NCBI GenBank assembly: GCA_905221605.1
Contig: CAJNDS010002568.1
Coordinates: 563,913-627,912 of the forward strand
Direction: 5' to 3'
Length of the DNA: 64,000 nucleotides
Origin: Symbiodinium natans
Taxonomy: Eukaryota; Sar; Dinophyceae; Suessiales; Symbiodiniaceae
Positions 45,889 through 57,659 of this stretch are shown in pieces. Made by a program: the position numbers and the translations under genes. Numbering within the stretch: the stretch's first letter is position 1; each line of letters begins with the position of its first letter. The notes beneath the pieces were generated by a model. That model was given only the letters and a program-made list of their open reading frames with translations, did not search any database and had not been told where the DNA came from.

Positions 45889-47248
45889 GGTGTGTCTGTG
45901 TCTGTGTGTCTGTCTGTGTGTCTGTGTGTCTGTGTGTCTGTGTGTCTGTGTGTCTGTGTGTCTGCGTGTCTGCGTGTCTGCGTGTCTGCGTGTCTGCGTG
46001 TCTGCGTGTCTGCGTGTCTGCGTGTCTGCGTGTCTGGGTGTCTGTGTGTCTGGGTGTCTGTGTGTCTGTGTGTCTGTGTGTCTGTGTGTCTGTGTGTCTG
46101 TGTGTCTGTGTGTCTGTGTGTCTGTGTGTCTGTGTGTCTGTGTGTCTGTGTGTCTGTGTGTCTGTGTGTCTGTGTGTCTGTGTGTCTGTGTGTCTGTGTG
46201 TCGTGTGTGTCTGTGTGTCTGTGTGTCTGTGTGTCTGTGTGTCTGTGTGTCTGTGTGTCTGTGTGTCTGTGTGTCTGTGTGTCTGTTGTCTGTGTGTCTG
46301 TGTGTTCTGTGTCTGTCTGTGTCTGTCGTCTGTCTGTCTGTCTGTCTGTGGTCTGTCTGTGTCTGTGTTCTGTGTGTCTGTGTGTCTGTGTGTCTGTGTG
46401 TCTGTGTGTCTGTGTGTCTGTGTGTATGTGTGTCTGTGTGTCTGTGTGTCTGTGTGTCTGTGTGTCTGTGTGTCTGTGTGTCTGTGTGTCTGTGTGTCTG
46501 TGTGTCTGTGTGTCTGTGTGTCTGTGTGTCTGTGTGTCTGTGTGTCTGTGTGTCTGTGTGTCTGTGTCTGTGTGTCTGTGTGTCTGTGTGTCTGTGTGTC
46601 TGTGTGTCTGTGTGTCTGTGTGTCTGTGTGTCTGTGTGTCTGTGTGTCTGTGTGTCTGTGTGTCTGTGTGTCTGTGTGTCTGTGTGTCTGTGTGTCTGTG
46701 TGTCTGTGTGTCTGTGTGTCTGTGTGTCTGTGTGTCTGTGTGTCTGTGTGTCTGTGTGTCTGTGTGTCTGTGTGTCTGTGTGTCTGTGTGTCTGTGTGTC
46801 TGTGTGTCTGTGTGTCTGTGTGTCTGTGTGTCTGTGTGTCTGTGTGTCTGTGTGTCTGTGTGTCTGTGTGTCTGTGTGTCTGCTGTGTGTCTGTGTGTCT
46901 GTGTCTGTGTGTCTGTGTGTCTGTGTGTCTGTGTGTCTGTGTGTCTGTGTGTCTGTGTGTCTGTGTGTCTGTGTGTCTGCGTGTCTGCGTGTCTGCGTGT
47001 CTGCGTGTCTGCGTGTCTGTGTCTCTGTGTCTCTGTGTGTCTGTGTCTCTGTGTCTCTGTGTCTCTGTGTCTCTGTGTCTCTGTGTGTCTCTGTGTCTCT
47101 GTGTGTGTCTCTGTGTGTGTGTGTGTGTGTCTCTGTGTCTGTGTCTCTGTGTCTGTGTCTCAGTGTCTCTGTGTCTCTGTGTGTGTCTCTGTGTGTGTCT
47201 CTGTGTGTGTGTGTCTCTGTGTGTGTCTCTGTGTGTGTGTGTGCGTGT
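45842..47248. repeat. TGTGTGTC octamer array, about 1.4 kb
   Basis: Uniform eight-base repeat with local CGTGTCTG and CTCTGTGT variants near both ends. Because eight is not a multiple of three and no stop arises, three + frames and one - frame stay open for about 500 codons. Not protein coding. Confidence 0.97.
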
Positions 47249-47249
47249 T

Positions 47250-48480
47250 TGGGCCTTTTGTTCTATATATACTTTGGGGGTCCAGGTAGCGAGACACGGG
47301 CTTGTTTTGCGGGCCTCTACCGTTCGAGGAAGTCGAGGAGGGCCACACGATGCAGCATTCGCAGCTGAGAAGGGAAGCGCCGTCTTTACCATGCGATCGG
47401 TGGCCTTTGGACTTGCACCCGCTTTGCATCACACAAGCCAAGCGCGGGTGAGCCGCACAAAGGCAGACAGCATCTGAAGAACCATTCCCAGTGGCGGCAC
47501 CAAGAACATGCGGATGCAACCTTTCACTCGCGCGCGTCGCCTGCAAGAAAGAGCTCCTTGCTGTATACTCGGCGCACGTGACGTTGTCGCTGCACGGCGG
47601 TACTACTCCCAGGGCACTTGCAACGCGGCGGAGAATCGCTTACCCGCATCATCGTATCGACGTGTACCGTCCCGACTGCTCTCTGGGTAGAACGCATGCA
47701 ACACATCACGCTTGCGGCATAGGCTGCTGCACGCACACACACACACACACACACACAAGAGCACTGTCCGAGCATTTTCCCACGAAGCACGCCACCATGT
47801 GGGGTTTCGCAAAATGTGGATGCGGCCCTATTTTGTGGCCCCACAACAAGGATGATCATTGTTTGAGGGCTGGACATTAGGTGTACCCCTATTGGGGAAA
47901 GGCCCGTACCGGGGTTTAGAGATGAGACATTGAGAGTCATTGCCCTTTAACCCAGGGTCACTTACTGTATTGTGGGCACCGGCATGGGATTCAGAGGAAT
48001 GCTGGATTCGTGGTGCTTGGGGTTTGGAGGACAGATAATTGCCGGGCTTTCAGGTGGGTTTGGGGAACTCTTGTCATGGGTTTAGGGTTTAGGGTTTAGG
48101 GTTTAGGGTTTAGGGTTTAGGGTTTAGGGTTTAGGGTACTCTCGCGATTGGCACCGACTTTGTGGGACAGGTGTCACTTGCAGCTTGTCGACGATCACTT
48201 CTCCAGAAACGCAGGCTTCCAGAGCGCCGACGCACGCAAGCCGAAACAACGAAGCAACATGCAGAACGGACTAGTTTTGAGCTTGGGCGTTGGGATTCCG
48301 GATGGCCATACGTCATCATCGTGCAAAACACTACCGCACTAACCTCTGACTGAGACGGACAATTCAAGGATTGAGCTACTTTCGGCCGGGAGGGAAGCTG
48401 ACAACTCTTCTGGGTGACCACATGAACCCCAGAAATTGGGGTCATCTGCCCTATCGTACTCTAATTCCTATGAAGGAGAA
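47250..48480. other. Unique region after the octamer array
   Basis: No arrays except TTTAGGG at 48078-48136 and a CA run at 47733-47756. Overlapping frames on both strands (47491-47880 +, 47524-47940 -, 48131-48445 -) are open, but none has a recognisable motif. Possibly a decayed retroelement. Confidence 0.35.
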
Positions 48481-48572
48481 GATGAACCCTAAACCCTAAA
48501 CCCTAAACCCTAAACCCTATGCGCACCCTAAACCCTAAACCCGTTCCAGGTTCATGGGCTCGTAGAGTCCTC

Positions 48573-48637
48573 CTCCCCCAGGTCTGCTCTTTTAAGGCGA
48601 CTGCCAGCGCACAGGCAGCCCCAGCCCACTTGCCGGC
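48573..48637 (-). CDS. Candidate exon of - strand gene
   Basis: On the - strand an AAG|G acceptor is followed by AGKWAGAACALAVALKEQTW, very protein-like, and a GA donor. The + strand alternative is poorer. Function unknown. Confidence 0.38.
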
Positions 48638-49387
48638 CTTGGTGGACCGAGGCAGGCCCAGTTTTTCGGGTTGCAAAGTTGAGGGTTTGAGGGTTTTTTA
48701 TAGGGTTTAGGGTTTCCGGTTTGGGGTTTAGGGGTTGGTTCAGGGTTAGGGGTTGGGTTTAAGGGTTTGGGGTTTAAGGGTTGAGGGTTTCGGGTTGAAG
48801 GGTTGAAAGTTGAAGGCTCAGGTTTTGTCAAGTAACCATTCTCATATGAAGTCAGGGTTCGTCACTTGGGTTCGCGGCTTCAGACAATGACGGGCCTTCA
48901 CTTGGGGTTTCGGGTTTAGGGAAGCTTCACAAGAGAGCGATGATGACCTGTAAGCATGCACCCTTGTGATCACACTTGCCGCTCTGACTGCAACTTGCAG
49001 CGCGGCTTTGCATGCCCCACTGAGACATGCTATATCATTGCCGAGGTGAACCCTGAAGCTTAAACCCCGCCATTGGTCAGCCTGACCCCCCCCCCCCTCT
49101 CTTGCTTCTTCATTGTATACACATACTACGCGCAGCGCTTGATTAAGGGCGCGGCACGCTTCATGCGGTGCATCTCTTAGGAAGGCGCGCAAGCACACGG
49201 AACATGGCTGCAAAGGCGCGTTTCGGGCTTGAACCCTCACATTCCACAAGGGGCTGCGAGCTCTTCCTGGAGACCTCTTCGGTTTCCCTAAACTCTGAAC
49301 TCCGCCCTACATCCCTATTCTGCCCAGAACCCAACAACCCTGAACTCCTAAGCCCTACATCCAAAAACCCTAAACTCCTGAGCAAGA

Positions 49388-49620
49388 CCCCTGAACCGTA
49401 AACCCTAAAACCCTATAAAACCTAAACCCTAAACCCTAAAACCCTAAAACCCTAGAACCCTAAAACCCTAAAACCCTAAAACCCCAAAACCCTAAAACCC
49501 TAAAAGTTAAAATCTAAAATTTTAAAACCCGAAAACCCGAAAACCCTAAAACCCAAAAACCCTAAAAACCCTAAAACCCCAAACCCTAAAACCCTAAAAC
49601 CCTAAACTTTAAACCCCAAA
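49388..49620. repeat. CCCTAAAA (8-mer) array
   Basis: C-strand array of the eight-base variant, about 25 units. Confidence 0.93.
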
Positions 49621-49963
49621 AACCTGAACCCCAAAGCTCGCGCCTTTTTCTGCAATCGATTGCCACGCCTCTAGCTCCCTCCGTATGGCCCTTAAAGTCC
49701 TGCTGACGCGGCGTAGAAGGGCCGTCCAGCTAACCCTAAGACCCCAAACCCTAAACCTTAAGGCCCTAAACCCTAAACCCTAAACCCCAAACCCCAAACC
49801 CCAAACCCCAAACCCCAAACTCCAAGCCCTAAAGCCGAAGGATGGATGTACATCGTATCTACTTGGGCCCCAAGGTTACTGCATAGGAACCCCCGTGAAG
49901 GCCTAAGCATCATCTACATAGGGATCCATAGGGATGCCCTTCAGCGTCCATGTGCCATATATG

Positions 49964-50074
49964 CCCAGAGACTCCAAAACCCCCTTAATTATGGAATGTA
50001 CCTTAAATCATATTAGGGTTCCTATTCTAATTTAGGGGTATATTCCTTAATTAAGGGGTTTTGGAGTCTCTGGG
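49964..50074. mobile_element. Family E inverted-repeat element
   Basis: 111 bp element with about 28 bp near-perfect terminal inverted repeats, CCCAGAGACTCCAAAACCCC at the left mirrored at the right. The AT-rich interior is palindromic around CCTTAATTAAGG-like arms. Confidence 0.82.
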
Positions 50075-50701
50075 TGATTAAAGGGTTTAGGGCTTGTAGG
50101 GTTGAGGGTTTAGGGCTCAGGGCTTAGGGTTTAGGGGTTAGAGTTTGCGATTGGCACATTATTCAGGTCTGCTTTTGAGGCTCCACGTACAGGTCACCGT
50201 ATAGGATGCCCATAGAACACCACGGAAGTTTAATGAGGGTTTTGGGGTGTCTGGTAGCCCCCTCGACCTCCTAAAGCCCTATAGAAGCTAACCCTAAACC
50301 CTAAACCCTAAACCCTAAACTGCCCTAAGCCCTAAACCCTAGACCCTCCTAAATCCTATAAATAAGCTTTATCACCCTCGTTCCCTCCTACGCTGCTTCA
50401 GGGAACAGCACCGTCCGAAGGCCCGGGGGGGCCCTTTTCTCCAGGGCAGGTTCCCCCACCTTCGTGTGTGAGGGGGGGGGGGGTTTAGAGGCCAAAAAGT
50501 CCGACATAACAGAAAGTGAACCTGTACAGAAAGCTTGATACTACGGCTCACGGTTTAGAGCTTTAGGGCTTTAGGGCTTTATATATAGGGCTTTCGGGTT
50601 TAGGGCTTTGGGTCTCTTAAAGATTGGACCCTGGCTGCCTGTAGTGTACCCATGAGGCGTCCTTCAGCCATGTGGGCTTCTTATGATGTTGTCTGTTCAG
50701 G

Positions 50702-51130
50702 CCTGCGGTTTAGGGTTTAGGGTTTAGGGTTTAGGGTTTAGGGTTTAGGGTTTAGGGTTTAGGGTGTAGGGTTTAGGTTTAGGGTTTAGGGTGTAGGGTT
50801 TAGGGCTTGGGGTTTGGGGTTTAGGGTTTAGGGTTTAGGGTTTAGGGTTTAGGGTTTAGGGTTTAGGGTTTAGGGAAACTCGGCCACGTTTCTGCTGACC
50901 TGCCCTGTCACTCAAAGGCTCCAGGCGCTGGAAGGTCGCTTGGGGCTGTGCGGGAGGGGTGAAAACGGTGAGACGCCTCTCAGATCTGCCTACTCTAGTT
51001 TAGGGTTTAGGGTTTAGGGTTTAGGGTTTAGGGTTTAGGGTTTAGGGTTGAGTGTTGAGGGTTGAGGGTTGAGGGTTTAGGGTTTAGGGTTTAGGGTTCA
51101 GGGTTCAGGGTTCAGGGTTCAGGGGTTAAG
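50702..51130. repeat. Two TTTAGGG arrays around a GC-rich spacer
   Basis: G-strand arrays at 50702-50875 and 50998-51130. The 120 bp between them reads LQALEGRLGLCGRGENG on + and RLTVFTPPAQPQATFQRLEP on -; probably an exon, strand unsure. Confidence 0.85.
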
Positions 51131-52140
51131 GTTTAGGTAGAATTGGCATTTCTGGGTAGCTTCATAATACTTCTTTGTGCATTATGCATGCTGCACAGAA
51201 AAAGAACTATGCTGAAACACTCCGTCATCTTCGAGACTTTCAAGAAGGAAAGGGGCTTGTGCAACCGACGGAGAGGTTGACTGAATTTTCACATACCGTT
51301 AAGAACGTAAGCCTACACAATAGGCCGACATCTTCAAATCAGGGGCTTACTTTATCATGTTCGCCTGCGCAACCATAAACCCTAAACCCTAAACCCAAAA
51401 CCCTAAACCCTAAACCCGAACCTCTAAGCCCTGAAGCTGTGCACGCAAAGCAGGACCCGGAGCCTTTCCTTGGCCCAGTTCGCAAACATGCTTCCCTGTT
51501 AGCCCTAAACCCTGAACACTAAACTAAACCCTACACCCTCAACCGTGGCGACGAGTGGGGAATTTGTCGAGTTTAAGGCAAAAAACTCACACCACGTCAT
51601 AGGTCATCCTTATAACCCGAAACCCTAAACCCTAAACCCCATTTCATAGGCCATCACTACTTGAAAATGTCTGGACAGTTCTTGGAAACCGTGTTGCTGT
51701 AACAATATGACCCCGAGCTTGTGCAAACTGAACAATGTAGTGTCCATGAAATGCAGACCCGCCCGGCCTGGTACAGGATCCACGCCAGCATACGTGTTAC
51801 GGCTTCATCGGCCCATGCAGCTACGAGTCCACCCTAAACCCTAAACCCTAAACCCTAAACCCTAAACCCTAAACCCTAAGAGCACTGAGCTTAAGCAAGA
51901 ACAAGTCTTTCGTATTGATGTGCACGTACTGCCACTACACAGAACAGCTCACAAGGCGGTGCGACCTCGGCCATGCATTCCGACGGCGACGTTGTCCCAA
52001 TGTGGGTGCTTCGGGTTTAGGGTGTAGGGTTTAGGGTTTAAAGTTTAGGGTTTAGGGTTTAGGGTTTAGGGTTTAGGGTTTAAGGTCTAGGCGCAGGGCT
52101 AAGGCTAAGGGCTCTTCAGCGGCTGTCTTCTCATCTCATC
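51130..52140. other. Mixed unique region
   Basis: A + frame (51175-51378) reads NYAETLRHLRDFQEGKGLVQ; another (51705-51838) reads YDPELVQTEQCSVHEMQTRP. Both look protein-like but unplaced, separated by CCCTAAA runs. Possibly a broken retrotransposon or exons of an unknown gene. Confidence 0.3.
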
Positions 52141-52650
52141 ATGCCACGGCCTACGTGCACCCCTCAAGATCTTACAGTCTTACAGTAGAGCTTTCGTGGG
52201 ATGTGACGAAAGAATCCGGATGCTAAGGACAAGCTGCGCGCATGTGAATCAAGTTTGGAGCGTACCGCCTAGATGACTGCATAAGTGTCTGAGAAAATAT
52301 ATTCGGCCGACTACGTAGCTTGGCGTGGCTTATGGTTCCTGTGGTCGTGAAAGGCTGGGTTGTGCTGGGACAGAAACATCGCCTTGACAGTGCATGGGAG
52401 CGACAGCATCCGATCTTTCTCAACATAGCACCTGAAGTTGGGGGCGGGGGTGGCGCAGTGGGGGTGGGGGGGGGGGGGGGGGCTTTGAGTTGACGGGCTT
52501 TCAGGCTGTTGGTATGCACCTGAAGCGTATGGCATGCATCAGTTGGCTTGAGCGCTGCGGTGAGGGGCCTTTCAGCCCACATCCCTAACCACACACCCCT
52601 TTACAAACCCAAAACTCACCTACACTTTCGGAGTGGGCTTCAGATCTCTC

Positions 52651-52683
52651 CCTCCCTCCCTCCCTCCCTCCCTCCGCTCTCAA

Positions 52684-52742
<59 letters not shown>

Positions 52743-52762
52743 CTCTCCCTCTCCCTCACTCA
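52651..52762. repeat. CCCT and CT simple repeats
   Basis: CCCT units (52651-52675) followed by about 40 CT units. Similar short runs: CT at 14247-14269 and GA at 61663-61687. Confidence 0.95.
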
Positions 52763-54166
52763 CTCACATACTTAGCCGCGTCTAAACCCTAAACCCTAAC
52801 CCGAAACCCTAAACCCTTCAACCCACAACACCCCTAAACGCTAAACCGAGCTAACCACGAGTTAGACTGGTTGATGACTCCACATGTACAGGTTGCTCCA
52901 ACAGTGGCCAGCAAGAGCATTCAAAAGTCCCATTGCGCGAAAACTGATTGCGGAAACGCTGTAAATACCAGTGTTCGGCTCAGGATGTCGGGATCAGTTT
53001 AAAGGTTTTGCGTTTTGGACTTTGTGGTTTGGGGCTTAGAATTTAGGATGTAGAGTTGAGGGGTTTCGGCTTCGCCAGCAGAGTCATAAACCCAACGCCG
53101 AACCTTAAACCCTCATGGGTTTAGGGTTTAGGGTTTAGGGTTTAGGGTTTAGGGTTTAGGGTTTAGGGTCTAGGGTCTAGGGTTTAGGACAGAAAAAACT
53201 GGATCGAAGTCCTAGACTCCTAACCCCTCCCCCCCAAACTATACACCCTAAACCCTCAACCCGAAACCCTAACCCTAAATCCTAAACCCTAGACCCTAAA
53301 CCCTGAACCCGAAACCCTAAACCCTAAATCCTAAATTCAGAGATCCCTAAACCCTACGCTCCCAATTGCCAAAGTCCCGGGCTCTGAGCCCTAAGCGCCG
53401 TAAAGGGAAACAACCAAAAAACACAGAGATGGGGCTTAGGGAAAAAGGCTTAGGGTTTAGGGGGACTGGCAATAATTCGGGTACCCTTTCCTGGAAAGCC
53501 TATGAGGGTTGCACTATTTTTGGCGAATCAACGTAAAAACCCGAAACCCTAAACCCCAAAACCCCTTAAGCCCTGAACCTAGACCCTGTAATTACACCTA
53601 AACCCCAAGCCCTAAACCCTATACCCCTCAACCCGAAAGCCCGAAAACCCCCAAGCCCTAAACCCTATACTCCGAAACCCCCCACACCCCAAACCCCAAA
53701 CCCTAAACCCTAAACTCCTGAACCCCTAAACGCCTAAACCCCAAACCCTAAACTCCTGAACCCCTAAACGCCTAAGCCCTGAACCCTAAACCCTGGCAAA
53801 ACCCCTAAACCCCTAAACCCTAGCCCTAAACCCCTAAACCCCCAAACCCTAAACCCCTATCAAGCAGCTGTCTTTTTGCCGACTGTGAGGGCGTGGTGCT
53901 GCACGAGCTCTTGGACATAATATGCCTTATTTGTCTGCACATTGCGAATCGCGATTGACGCTTCTCTTTGATATCGTTGACCCATCTGAAATTGAACAGC
54001 TTTGACTTGCGGGGGCTTTCGGACTAAACCCTAGCCCAAAACCCCTAAACCCCAAACCCCCCCAATCCTTAAACCCTAAAACCCTAAACCCTAGCCCTAA
54101 ACCCTAAACCCTAGCCCTAAACCCTAAACCCTAAACCCTAAACCCCTAAACCCTACACCCCTAAAA

Positions 54167-54238
54167 CCCAGATGAGCCCCCGGGCTCGGCGAGGCCAGGG
54201 AGCCCCGCCACGCCGAAGTCGGGGATGAACAGCTGGCG
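54167..54238. other. Exon-like spacer, probably - strand
   Basis: The - strand reads LFIPDFGVAGLPGLAE in one frame and CSSPTSAWRGSLASPSP in the frame that would continue the chain from 54974. I cannot choose. CCCTAAA left and TTTAGGG right. Confidence 0.3.
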
Positions 54239-54724
54239 TTTAGGGTTTAGTGTTGAGGGTTTAGGGTTTGGGGTTTAGGGTTTAGGGTTTGGGGTTTAGG
54301 GTTCAGGGTTCAGGGTTTAGGGTTCAGGGTTTGGGTTTAGGGTTTAGGGTTTAGGGTTTAGGGTTTAGGGTTTAGGGTTTAGGGTTTAGGGTTTAGGGTT
54401 TAGAGTTTAGGGTTTAGGGTTTAGGGTTTAGGGTTTAGGGTTTAGGGTTTAGGGTTTTGGGGGGTTTGAAACAATTTGTTTATGGGGATGTGAAAAACTT
54501 GGGGCTCAGGGCTTTGAAAATCTAAGGGTTGAGGGCTTCGACCATTTCTGGGTTGAGGGCTTTGAGAATCTTAGGGTTTAGGCGTTTAGAGTTTCCGGCT
54601 CTGATTTTAGGGCTTCAGGGTTTAAGCCCTGCAAGCCCCAAACCCCTAAACCCCTAAACCCTAAGCCCCGAACGCTAAACCCCTAAAAACCTGCAAGCCC
54701 TAAACCCTGAATCCCCCGAAACCC

Positions 54725-54955
54725 TAAAACCCTGAAACCCTGAAACCCTAAAACCCTAAAACCCTAAAACCCTAAAACCCTACAGCCCTACAACCCTACA
54801 ACCCTAAAACCCTAAAACCGTAAAACCCTACAACCCTACAACCCTGCAACCCTAGAACCCTAAAACCCTAAAACCCTAAAACCCTAAAACCCTAAAACCC
54901 TAAAACCCCAAAACCCTAAAACCCTAAAACCCTAAAACCCTAAACCCTAAAAGGG
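54725..54955. repeat. CCCTAAAA (8-mer) array
   Basis: Second C-strand eight-base array, with CCCTACA variants. Confidence 0.93.
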
Positions 54956-54973
54956 TAAAACTGTAAAAGGTGC

Positions 54974-55027
54974 CTCTGGGCTACCAAGCACAAGCCGGCC
55001 TCGGCGTCCGCCTCCCACGACAGCCGC
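54974..55027 (-). CDS. - strand gene, exon 5 of chain
   Basis: - strand: acceptor AAG|G, reading RLSWEADAEAGLCLVAQ, donor CAGAG|GC. In phase with the exon at 55473-55541. Function unknown. Confidence 0.45.
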
Positions 55028-55472
55028 CTTGGGACTTGCGGGCGATTCTTTGGGGTTTAGGGTTTAGGGTTTCGGGTTTGGGGTTTAGGGTTTGGGGTTT
55101 AGGGTTTAGGGGTTTGGGGCTTGGGGTTTAGGGTTTATGTAGGGATTGGGGTGAGGGGTTTGTGGATTAGGGCTGACGGTGTTGGGTTTAGGGTTTCGGG
55201 TTTGGGGTTTAGGGTTGAGGGTTTGGGGTTTACGGTTGGGGTTTGTGGGTTAGGGCTGGGATTCGGGTTTGGGGCTTGGGGTTTAGGGCTTGAGGCTTGG
55301 GGTTTGGGGTTTTGCGTCTAGGGTCCACAGATAAGAGCCGGAGGCCAAGGTCTTCTGGACTTATGCTGTAAACACTAAACCCTAAACCCTAAACCCTAAA
55401 CCCTAAACCCTAAACCCTAAACCCTAAACCCTAAACCCTAAACCGTGATGGGCGGAGGCTAACACGCCAAGC

Positions 55473-55541
55473 CTCCACATCCCAGCCAAAACGATGCTCG
55501 CCGTCCGAATCCATCCGAGGCCAGCAGGGAAGCAAACGAGG
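55473..55541 (-). CDS. - strand gene, exon 4 of chain
   Basis: - strand frame LVCFPAGLGWIRTASIVLAG then MW, hydrophobic and perhaps membrane-associated, with a GAG|GC donor. The acceptor is AAG|C. Another - frame (MDSDGEHRFGWDVE) is also open, so the frame rests on phase with neighbours. Confidence 0.42.
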
Positions 55542-55542
55542 C

Positions 55543-55665
55543 TTAGGGTTTAGGGTTTAGGGTTTAGGGTTTAGGGTTTAGGGTTTAGGGTTTAGGGTTT
55601 AGGGTTTAGGGTTTAGGGTTTAGGGTTTAGGGTTTAGGGTTTAGGGGTTAGGGGTTAGGGTTTAG
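55543..55665. repeat. TTTAGGG array
   Basis: G-strand array of about 17 units. Read from the - strand it is a CCCTAAA array directly before the exon at 55473-55541. Confidence 0.95.
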
Positions 55666-56307
55666 GCGATTTCACAAAGGTGCTCGATGTACATGAGGTG
55701 TCAGAGTCAAGTCGAAGCATTCACTCGTCAGGCAGGTCATGAGGCCACAGATATGTGCCCATGCCCACCCACCCATGACTCCCCCAAGACTTGGAAGGTT
55801 TAGGGTTTAGACGACGGCCCCCTTGAAGAGGTTTAGAGTTTAGGGTTTAGGGTTTAGGGTTAGGGTTTAGGGTTTAGACAACGGCCTCCTTGAAGAGGTG
55901 CCCTACGAAAGAAGCCTAGCGAGGATATATAGCAAAAGAGGAACCAAGTAGCTACCCCCATGGTTTAAGGTTTAGGGTTTAGGGTTTAGGGTTTAGGGTT
56001 TAGGGTTTAGGGTTTAGGGTTTAGGGGGAGAACCCCACCCTCAACCCCAACCCTAAACCCTAACCCCTGTCCGTGAACCGAAAGGCCCATAAATGGATGC
56101 CACTGAAGAGGACCCGTTTAGAAAAATCTAGAGAGGAATCCTGAACTAAACCCTAAGCCCTGCTCCCTAGATCTTCAGACCTACCTAAACCCGCAAAACT
56201 ATGCAACATAATGGCACTTTTATGTGTCTTGGTGCAGTTATATCTACAAAATTTGGGGGCCCAGGTAAGGTTTTAAGAGTTTAAGGGTTTCGGGCTCCCC
56301 TGACCTC

Positions 56308-56406
56308 CAACCCTAAACCCTAAACCCTAAACCCTAAACCCTAAACCCTAAACCCTAAACCCTAAACCCTAAACCCTAAACCCTAAACCCTAAACCCTAA
56401 ACCCTA
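56308..56406. repeat. CCCTAAA array
   Basis: C-strand array of about 14 units. On the - strand it follows the exon at 56425-56477. Confidence 0.95.
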
Positions 56407-56424
56407 ACCTGCCCAGGGCGGAGC

Positions 56425-56477
56425 CTCGAGACTTGTCGCAAGGCGTCCGTAGCACCTGCCAGTGACGCAAAGAGGCC
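56425..56477 (-). CDS. - strand gene, exon 3 of chain
   Basis: - strand: acceptor GAG|G, reading GLFASLAGATDALRQVS, donor GAG|GC, the same splice signature as the tcd fusion. In phase with the exons on both sides. Family unknown. Confidence 0.5.
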
Positions 56478-56966
56478 CTCCAAGACCCTCCAATTGCACT
56501 CAGAAAAAGCCGGGCTCAGGGGGCTTTAGGGTTTTGGGTTTGGGGGGTTAGGGTTTAGGGGCTTAGGGGTTCAGGGTTGGGGTTTAGGGCTTAGGACTTG
56601 ACGTAGATGCTCTATTGCTGTTACTGGCGTATAGGGGAATGCGATTCCAAGTCGTAGCGTTTAAGGGGCTCCCACTTGACCTACGTTTATGGGCCCCGAG
56701 CCTGAGAGCCTGAAGCCCAGCCTTGTTGAATCCCAACCCTGAACTCAGGCCAAACTCCATGAACCCATGTAGTAGGAAACCCTCAATCCCCCAAACCCCA
56801 AACCCTCAACCATCATCTGGGTGTAGGAAACCCTCAGCCCTTAAACCCCTAGACCTTAAAACCGTATACCCCGAAACCCGAAACCCCAAACCCCAAACCC
56901 CAAACCCTAAACCCTAAACCTTAAACCCTAAACCCCAAATCCTAAACCCTGAAGCATCATCTGGGC

Positions 56967-57039
56967 GCAGGCGCAGAAGTATTTCCGCCGATCAACGTCC
57001 ATGAACTTGTCCGAAATCGTCTCGGTGACCATGTTGTGC
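56967..57039 (-). CDS. - strand gene, exon 2 of chain
   Basis: - strand: acceptor AAG|G, reading HNMVTETISDKFMDVDRRKY then FCAC, GC donor. Strongly protein-like. The + strand also reads through (AQKYFRRSTSMNLSEIVSV), so strand is inferred from the chain. Confidence 0.48.
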
Positions 57040-57075
57040 CTTCGTTATTCATTGGGGTTCAGTGGCTTTTTGTTG

Positions 57076-57185
57076 GGTTTAGGGTTTAGGGGTTTAGGGT
57101 TTAGGGTTTAGGGTTTAGGGTTTAGGGTTTAGGGTTTAGGGTTTAGGGTTTAGGGTTTAGGGTTTAGGGTTTAGGGTGTAGGGTG
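57076..57185. repeat. TTTAGGG array
   Basis: G-strand array; on the - strand it precedes the exon at 56967-57039. Confidence 0.95.
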
Positions 57186-57366
57186 TAGGCGTAGGGGTTT
57201 AGGGTTTAGGGGTTTTAGTGTCTTTCTAGGGTGCAGGGTCTAGGGTCTCGGGTTTCGAGGTTGAGGGTTTAGGGCTCAGGCTCAGACAAAAAGTCCCAGG
57301 GAAGTCGTGGGCCTGACTGCCTACTCGGAAAAAACAGCTCCCAAGGAAGTCATGGGCCTAACTTCC

Positions 57367-57620
57367 TACTTGGAGATTCAGGGTACTTAGTAACCCATCA
57401 CAAGTGTAGCTCTAACCCACATTCTAGGCCCCTTAAGTAACCTAAGAGGGTTGTAATCGGCTTATCAGTACAGTCATAATTGGGCCACTAACCCTAAACC
57501 CTAAACCCTAAACCCTAAACCCTAAACCCTAAACCCTAAACCCTAAACCCTAAACCCTAAACCCTAAACCCTAAACGACTGTAAAGCCCTAAGCCCTAAG
57601 TACCATGAACCTCCAAGTAG
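57367..57620. mobile_element. Family A element split by a CCCTAAA array
   Basis: The left end CTACTTGGAGATTCAGGG and the right end CCATGAACCTCCAAGTAG are 250 bp apart, with a CCCTAAA array at 57488-57576 between them. Confidence 0.6.
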
Positions 57621-57638
57621 CTTCTTTCGAGTGCAGAG

Positions 57639-57659
57639 GCCGGACCTTCTTGGCTCAAG
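57639..57659 (+). other. Possible relic spliced leader
   Basis: GCCGGACCTTCTTGGCTCAA followed by G resembles the 3' half of the dinoflagellate trans-spliced leader (the TTTTGGCTCAAG end). The match is good only over the last 11 bases or so, and chance is possible. Confidence 0.25.

Noticed and set aside
45750-47477. Reading frames of about 500-575 codons, Cys/Val/Ser-rich on + and Thr/Gln/His-rich on -
   Set aside because: Pure product of the TGTGTGTC array; the same peptide cycle appears in every open frame.
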